DNA from: CAZMGT01 sp964565895
GTDB taxonomy: Bacteria > Armatimonadota > Zipacnadia > UBA1398 > CAZMGT01
Length of the DNA stretch: 64,000 bases
Reading direction: 5' to 3'
NCBI GenBank assembly: GCA_964565895.1
Contig: CAZMGT010000011.1
Span: forward strand, 1 to 64,000
Position numbers and translations under genes: made by a program. This document shows, one piece after another, positions 59,920 through 64,000 of this stretch; position 1 is the stretch's first letter, and each line of letters starts with the position of its first letter. Below the pieces are notes generated by a model. It saw only the letters and a list, made by a program, of their open reading frames with translations, did not search any database and was not told where the DNA came from.

Positions 59920-62217
59920 ATGGGCCAGCCAGCGGTAGAGCACGAGATCAGCGAAGTGCGGCTTAGCCGCGACATGAGCCTGTTCTCCGTGACGATGATC
60001 GGCGTGGGGGCGATGATCGGCGCGGGGATTTTCGTGCTCACAGGCATCGCCGCTGGCGTTGCCGGGCCGGGGTTGATCGTCGCGTTTGCCATAAACGGGG
60101 TTCTCGCGCTGGTAACGGCAATGGCCTATGCCGAGCTGGGGGCGTGCTTTCCCGAGGCGGGCGGGGGATATTTGTGGGTGAAGGAGGGCCTGCCCGGGCC
60201 GGCCGGTTTTTTAAGCGGCTGGTGCTCGTGGTTCGCCCACGCCGTGGCCTGCAGCGTATATGCGCTGGGGTTTGGGGCGTATTTTCACGAGGTGCTCCGC
60301 GCGCTGGGCGTGCCTCTTTTCGGGCTGAGCGAGGGGCAGATGGCTAAGCTCTTGGCCCTCGTCGTTTGCGCAGCGTTTGCCTATATCAACTTTCGCGGCT
60401 CTGCCGAGACGGGCAAGGCGGGGGCAATTGTCACCGTGGGCAAGCTCGTCGTGCTGGGGTTGTTTGTTGGCGGTGGGGCTTGGGCAATGTTCTCGCGCGC
60501 CGATTGGACGGCGGAGTTTCGCCCGTTTTTCCCCACCGGGGCGAGCCACCTGCTCATGGCCATGGGGCTCACGTATATCGCGTTTGAGGGCTACGAGGTA
60601 ATTGCCCAGAGCGGCGAAGAGGTGCTCGACCCGCGGCGCAACATCCCCCGGGCGATCCTCATTTCCCTGGGCGTAGTCGTCCCGATATACATGCTTATTG
60701 CCTTCGTGGCCATCGGCGGGCTGGCCGTGGAGGGAAAGCCGAGCTGGGTTTTTCTGGGCGAGCAAAAGGAACTGGCCATTATGCAGGCGGCGAAAAGCTT
60801 TTTGCCCGCGGGCGGGGTCATCATCCTCATCGGCGGGCTGCTTTCCACGGTCTCCGCGCTTAATGCGACGATCTACTCCTCCTCGCGCGTGGCGTTCGCC
60901 ATGGCCCGGGACCACAACCTGCCCGAGCAGTTCGCGCGGGTGCACCCGCGGCGGCGCACGCCGCACTGGGCGATCGGCATTTCGGCGATGATCATCGCGG
61001 CGATGGCCCTCGCCCTGCCCATCGAGGACGTGGCCAGCGCCGCGGACATTATGTTTTTGCTGCTGTTTATGGCGGTGAACCTCAGCGTGATCACCCTGCG
61101 CTATCGTCGGCCGGAGCTGCGCCGCTCGTTTCGCGTGCCCCTCTTTCCCGCGCTGCCCATCTTCGGCGCCCTGTCGCAACTGTTTCTCGCGCTATACATG
61201 GTCGCTTATAGCCCCAGCGCGTGGCTCGTTACCCTGCTTTGGCTGGGGTTTGGCGTGTATGTGTATTACACCTATGCCGCGCAGAAAGAGCGCGCCGTGC
61301 GCGCCTCGAAGGTCATGTGGCAGGAGCGCATCCCCGGCCCCCAGCGCTATACCGTGGTCGTTCCCGTGGCCAACGCCGAGCATGTGGAGTCGCTCGTCAC
61401 CCTGGCCGCAGCAGTGGCCAAGCAAAAGCAGGGGCAGATCGTCGCCGTGAGCGTGGTACGCGTGCCCCCGCAGTTGCCGCTTGCCGAGGGCCGGCGCTAC
61501 GGCCGCCACCAGCGGCGCGTGCTAGAGACCGCGGCGCGCGTGGCGCGGGCCCATGGCGTGGAGATGTCCACCGTGCTGCGCGTGGGGCACAACATCTGGA
61601 AGGCCATCTTAGACACCATCGAGGAGGAGGACGCCGACCTCGTCGTTATGGGCTGGCGCGGATATACGCGCTCCGAGCGCCGCGTTCTGGGCAACACCCT
61701 CGACCCCATCGTGCGCAAAGCCCCGTGCGACGTAGCCGTGCTTAAGCCCGCGCACGAGCTGGCCGAAGTGCGCCGGGTCATCCTCGGGACAACGGCAAGC
61801 ACCCACGGCAGGTTTGCTCTGGAGCTAGCGGAGATTGTCGCGCGCGAGCTGGGCGTGGAGATACAGTATTTGCACGTGCGCGAGCGCGGCCGCGGAGTGG
61901 ACTCGGCCACCGTGCGCTATTTCCTCGGCGCGGACCGGCATCCCCCGGAGCGCCCCGACGTTAACCTGACCATTATCGAAGCCTCCTCCGTCGCACGGGC
62001 GCTTATCGAGCGCGCGGGCGAGCACGACCTGCTCGTTGTCGGCGCGGCGCGCGAGGGGTTGGTGCGCCAGCTTGTATTTGGGACAAAGGCGCAGCTGGTG
62101 GCCAAGCTCTCCCGCGCCTCGGTGCTTATGGTCAAGCGCTACGAGGGGCCGGTGCGCGCGGCGTTTCGCGGGCTGCTCGAGCAGGCCGAGGCGCCGCTGG
62201 AGCTCGTCGAGCAATAG
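59920..62217 (+). CDS. APC-superfamily amino acid permease fused to two UspA domains
   Basis: A 765-residue protein. The N-terminal 460 residues are an APC transporter: SVTMIGVGAMIGAGIFVLTGIAAGVAGPGLI (family motif) and about 12 transmembrane helices, with FEGYEVIAQSGEEVLDPRRNIPRAI. After a short link, two universal-stress-protein-like domains follow (about 480-610 and 620-745), the first with VVVPVANAEHVESLVTLAAA and DLVVMGWRGYTR, the second with HDLLVVGAAREGLV and FGTKAQLVAKLSRASVLMVKR. The UspA part may bind ATP or cAMP and gate transport. The substrate is probably an amino acid, not resolved further. ATG 59920. Confidence 0.9.
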   Translation: MGQPAVEHEISEVRLSRDMSLFSVTMIGVGAMIGAGIFVLTGIAAGVAGPGLIVAFAINGVLALVTAMAYAELGACFPEAGGGYLWVKEGLPGPAGFLSGWCSWFAHAVACSVYALGFGAYFHEVLRALGVPLFGLSEGQMAKLLALVVCAAFAYINFRGSAETGKAGAIVTVGKLVVLGLFVGGGAWAMFSRADWTAEFRPFFPTGASHLLMAMGLTYIAFEGYEVIAQSGEEVLDPRRNIPRAILISLGVVVPIYMLIAFVAIGGLAVEGKPSWVFLGEQKELAIMQAAKSFLPAGGVIILIGGLLSTVSALNATIYSSSRVAFAMARDHNLPEQFARVHPRRRTPHWAIGISAMIIAAMALALPIEDVASAADIMFLLLFMAVNLSVITLRYRRPELRRSFRVPLFPALPIFGALSQLFLALYMVAYSPSAWLVTLLWLGFGVYVYYTYAAQKERAVRASKVMWQERIPGPQRYTVVVPVANAEHVESLVTLAAAVAKQKQGQIVAVSVVRVPPQLPLAEGRRYGRHQRRVLETAARVARAHGVEMSTVLRVGHNIWKAILDTIEEEDADLVVMGWRGYTRSERRVLGNTLDPIVRKAPCDVAVLKPAHELAEVRRVILGTTASTHGRFALELAEIVARELGVEIQYLHVRERGRGVDSATVRYFLGADRHPPERPDVNLTIIEASSVARALIERAGEHDLLVVGAAREGLVRQLVFGTKAQLVAKLSRASVLMVKRYEGPVRAAFRGLLEQAEAPLELVEQ

Positions 62218-62298
62218 CGCGCGGGCAAGGCCGGGGAGGCAAAGCGCCGGCCGGTGGGCCGCTTCGCCTACCTGGCAGCCCGGCCCAAGCTCAGGGAG

Positions 62299-62661
62299 GT
62301 GAGCAAGCTGAAGCTCGTGCACTTTAGCGAAGTCCCCGCGGCCCCGGTCGCCGAGGAAGGGGCGGAGGGTGTCTCCGTACGCTGGGTTATCGGCGAGGAC
62401 GACGGCGCGCCGAACTTTGCCATGCGCGTGTTCGAGGTCAAGCCCGGGGGCCACACCCCGCGCCACAGCCACCCCTGGGAGCACGAGGTGTTCGTCCTCG
62501 CCGGCGAGGGCGTCCTCTTTTGCGCGGGGCGCGAGCACCAGTTCCGCGAGGGCGACGTGATCTTCGTCCCGCAAAACGAGGAGCACCAGTTCCTCAACCG
62601 CAGCGCGGACACCCTGCGCTTTATCTGCGTTGTCCCGCGCGAAAGCTACGCGCGGAAGTGA
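62299..62661 (+). CDS. Cupin-domain protein
   Basis: About 120 residues of single-domain cupin. Motif 1 reads GGHTPRHSHPWEHEVFVLAGEG with the metal-binding His-His-Glu set, and motif 2 FVPQNEEHQFLN supplies the last His. The small size suggests a sensor or isomerase of sugar or a metal-binding regulator; the role is unknown. The start is unclear: GTG at 62299 abuts the AGGGAGG site, while CTG at 62308 is at ideal spacing and gives the common family beginning KLVHFSEVP. An in-frame GTG also exists at 62254. Its TGA overlaps the GTG of the next gene. Confidence 0.82.
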   Translation: MSKLKLVHFSEVPAAPVAEEGAEGVSVRWVIGEDDGAPNFAMRVFEVKPGGHTPRHSHPWEHEVFVLAGEGVLFCAGREHQFREGDVIFVPQNEEHQFLNRSADTLRFICVVPRESYARK

Positions 62662-63653
62662 TCGCCGTGGGGCACGGGCCAGGGGGCGAAGCGAGCGGCG
62701 CGACGATTGCCGCCTCGGTGGACATCGGCACGAACACCGTGCGCCTGCTTGCCGTAGAGCTCGGCGCGGGGGGCAAGCTGCGCCGCCTGCGCGACGAAGG
62801 GCGCATTACCGGGCTTGGCGCGGCGCTTACCCCCACAGGCGAGCTCGCGGGCCCTGCCGTGGACGATACGCTGAGCGCCGTTGCCGAATACTGCGCTTTG
62901 GCGCGGGCGCTGGGTGCGCAGCCGCTGGTCGTCTATGCCACCGCGGCGGTGCGCCGGGCGAAAAACGCGGCGGGGTTTTTGCGCGAGGCGGCGCAGCGCG
63001 CGGGGGCGCCGGTGCGCGTGCTCTCCGGCGAGGAGGAGGCGCGGCTGAGCTACCTGGGGGCGGCGTTTGGCCGAGAGGCAACGAGCGGCGCGCTGGTTGT
63101 CGCCGATGTTGGCGGGGGAAGCACGGAGATCTCCTGGGGCGCGGGGCGCGAGTTTCGCGGGGGAACAAGCCTGGCGCTGGGCTCGCGCACGCTCGCCGCG
63201 GAGTGCGGGGGGTGGGACGCTCGGGGAAGGCTCCCCGCGCGGGCCGCGGAGCAAGCGCTTTTTCGGGCGCGCGCCGCGCTCGCCGAGGCGCGTAAAGCGC
63301 AGTGGCCTCCCCGGTGCGCGGAGCTTTTGGCCACCGGCGGAACAATGGCCGCCCTGGCAGCGATCGCCCTCGGCCTGGGGCGCTACGACCCTGAGCGAAT
63401 CCACGGCTTTGCGCTGCCGCGCGAGCGCCTGGAGGCCCTCGCCGAGCGCCTTGCCAGGGCAACGCTTGCCGAGAGGCGCAAAATCTGCCACATTGAGCCG
63501 GAGCGCGCGGAGGTCATTGTGCACGGCGCGCTAATCTTCCTCGCGCTGCTCGACGAGCTCGGGGCGCGCGCGGGAGTGGCCGATGTGAACGGCGTGCGGC
63601 TCGGGGCGATTCTTGAGGCGCTGAGCGCAGGGGAGGGGAAGGGGCGCAGTTGA
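62658..63653 (+). CDS. ppx: Ppx/GppA-family exopolyphosphatase
   Basis: A 331-residue ASKHA-fold phosphatase acting on polyphosphate or pppGpp. The phosphate loops are ASVDIGTNTVRLLAVEL (about 17-33) and VVADVGGGSTEIS (about 148-160), with SGEEEARLSYLG between them and a C-terminal ATGGTMAALAAIALGL. It is of the short form lacking the HD-like domain of GppA. The GTG at 62658 overlaps the cupin TGA, and its own TGA overlaps the start of the next gene. Confidence 0.9.
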   Translation: MIAVGHGPGGEASGATIAASVDIGTNTVRLLAVELGAGGKLRRLRDEGRITGLGAALTPTGELAGPAVDDTLSAVAEYCALARALGAQPLVVYATAAVRRAKNAAGFLREAAQRAGAPVRVLSGEEEARLSYLGAAFGREATSGALVVADVGGGSTEISWGAGREFRGGTSLALGSRTLAAECGGWDARGRLPARAAEQALFRARAALAEARKAQWPPRCAELLATGGTMAALAAIALGLGRYDPERIHGFALPRERLEALAERLARATLAERRKICHIEPERAEVIVHGALIFLALLDELGARAGVADVNGVRLGAILEALSAGEGKGRS

Positions 63654-64000
63654 GCGGCAGCAACAGCTCGGAGCCCAGCGTGGTGCCGGCGCAGCGGTCG
63701 TCGCGGAGGCTCGCCTCGGCGGCGCTGTTTGCCGCGGTATGCGCTTTTTTGGGCACGTTTTCCTACCCCGCGGCGGGGCTTTTGCTCTCTCTGCTCGCCC
63801 TCTACCTTGCCGCGCTCGCTCTGCTGCGCATTCGCGCGGGGCGGCTTGCTGCCGACGGGCGAGCGTTAGCCGCGGTGGCCCTGGCCTTGGGCTGCGTTCT
63901 TGCCCTGGCCAGCGCGCTTCACGGGGCAATACTTCTTCCGCCGGAGGTTAAGCTTTGGGAGCCGCTGGAGGCCCTGCGGCGCAGCGCTATCTACGGCACC
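63650..64000 (+). CDS. DUF4190-like membrane protein (partial)
   Basis: At least 117 residues; the gene runs off the right edge. After a polar N-terminus (SGSNSSEPSVVPAQ) come three hydrophobic helices with small-residue turns: SAALFAAVCAFLGTF, AAGLLLSLLALYLAALALL and ALAAVALALGCVLALASAL, with IRAGRLAADGRALA between the last two, as in DUF4190 proteins. The TTG at 63650 overlaps the ppx stop. The identity beyond the membrane part is unknown. Confidence 0.55.
   Translation, partial: MSGSNSSEPSVVPAQRSSRRLASAALFAAVCAFLGTFSYPAAGLLLSLLALYLAALALLRIRAGRLAADGRALAAVALALGCVLALASALHGAILLPPEVKLWEPLEALRRSAIYGT

Overview
The window is a high-GC bacterial chromosome segment with 52 recognisable protein genes, two of them cut by the window edges (a Gfo/Idh-type oxidoreductase on the left, a DUF4190-like membrane protein on the right). 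I see no tRNA, rRNA, CRISPR array, insertion sequence or prophage. The mix of H-X9-DG prepilin-type proteins, Tat-exported aldo/keto and Gfo/Idh oxidoreductases, large secreted PD40/fibronectin/carbohydrate-binding proteins, copper-amine-oxidase-type stalk domains, RNase J and a Bacillus-like rpsO-pnp-M16-dap-asd-rnj gene order suggests a Terrabacteria lineage, most likely Armatimonadota. That placement is an inference from gene content; there is no 16S rRNA here.

Layout. 1-11.5 kb is an accessory, envelope and carbohydrate region: Tat oxidoreductases, a BtrH-like protein, an aldo/keto reductase overlapping a tetraheme cytochrome c, a 1257-residue secreted beta-propeller/Fn3/carbohydrate-binding protein, a prepilin-like protein and a GH20-like glycosidase. 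11.6-26 kb is mixed: a GAF-HD-GYP protein coupled to an eight-cysteine two-CW protein, DinB, GNAT, a second Tat aldo/keto reductase with two 4Fe-4S clusters, an MFS carrier, an archaeal-type RNase HII overlapping a PLD-nuclease/winged-helix gene of unusual base composition, an aldehyde dehydrogenase, and an Eco57I-type methylase-like protein whose catalytic NPPY motif is lost.

26-39 kb is mostly housekeeping: nrdR, a B12-binding-type radical SAM protein and pgeF in tight coupling, two tandem DUF4349 proteins, folC (apparently with a CTG start), ddl, argG, a stalk-domain secreted protein, an RluB-type pseudouridine synthase, a strongly promoted polyglutamate lipoprotein, and cysE. 39-53 kb holds the conserved rpsO-pnp-M16-dapB-asd-dapA-rnj block, a 2-hydroxyacid dehydrogenase, an asymmetric heterodimeric ABC exporter and a YugP-type metalloprotease. 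53-58 kb is a leftward argCJBD operon with its own promoter. 58-64 kb has a secreted protein with two tandem clan GH-A barrels, an APC permease-UspA fusion, and a translationally coupled cupin-Ppx-DUF4190 set.

Functionally the window joins lysine/diaminopimelate and arginine synthesis, cell-wall precursors (ddl, dap genes, pgeF), RNA turnover (pnp, rnj, archaeal-type RNase HII) and an extracellular polysaccharide-handling layer. The items most worth following are the PLD-wHTH/archaeal RNase HII pair, the degenerate methylase, the polyglutamate lipoprotein with its structured leader, the CTG start of folC, the tandem GH-A protein, and the HD-GYP/two-CW couple. Only one gap exceeds 300 bases (37203-37546); it holds the lipoprotein promoter and leader.
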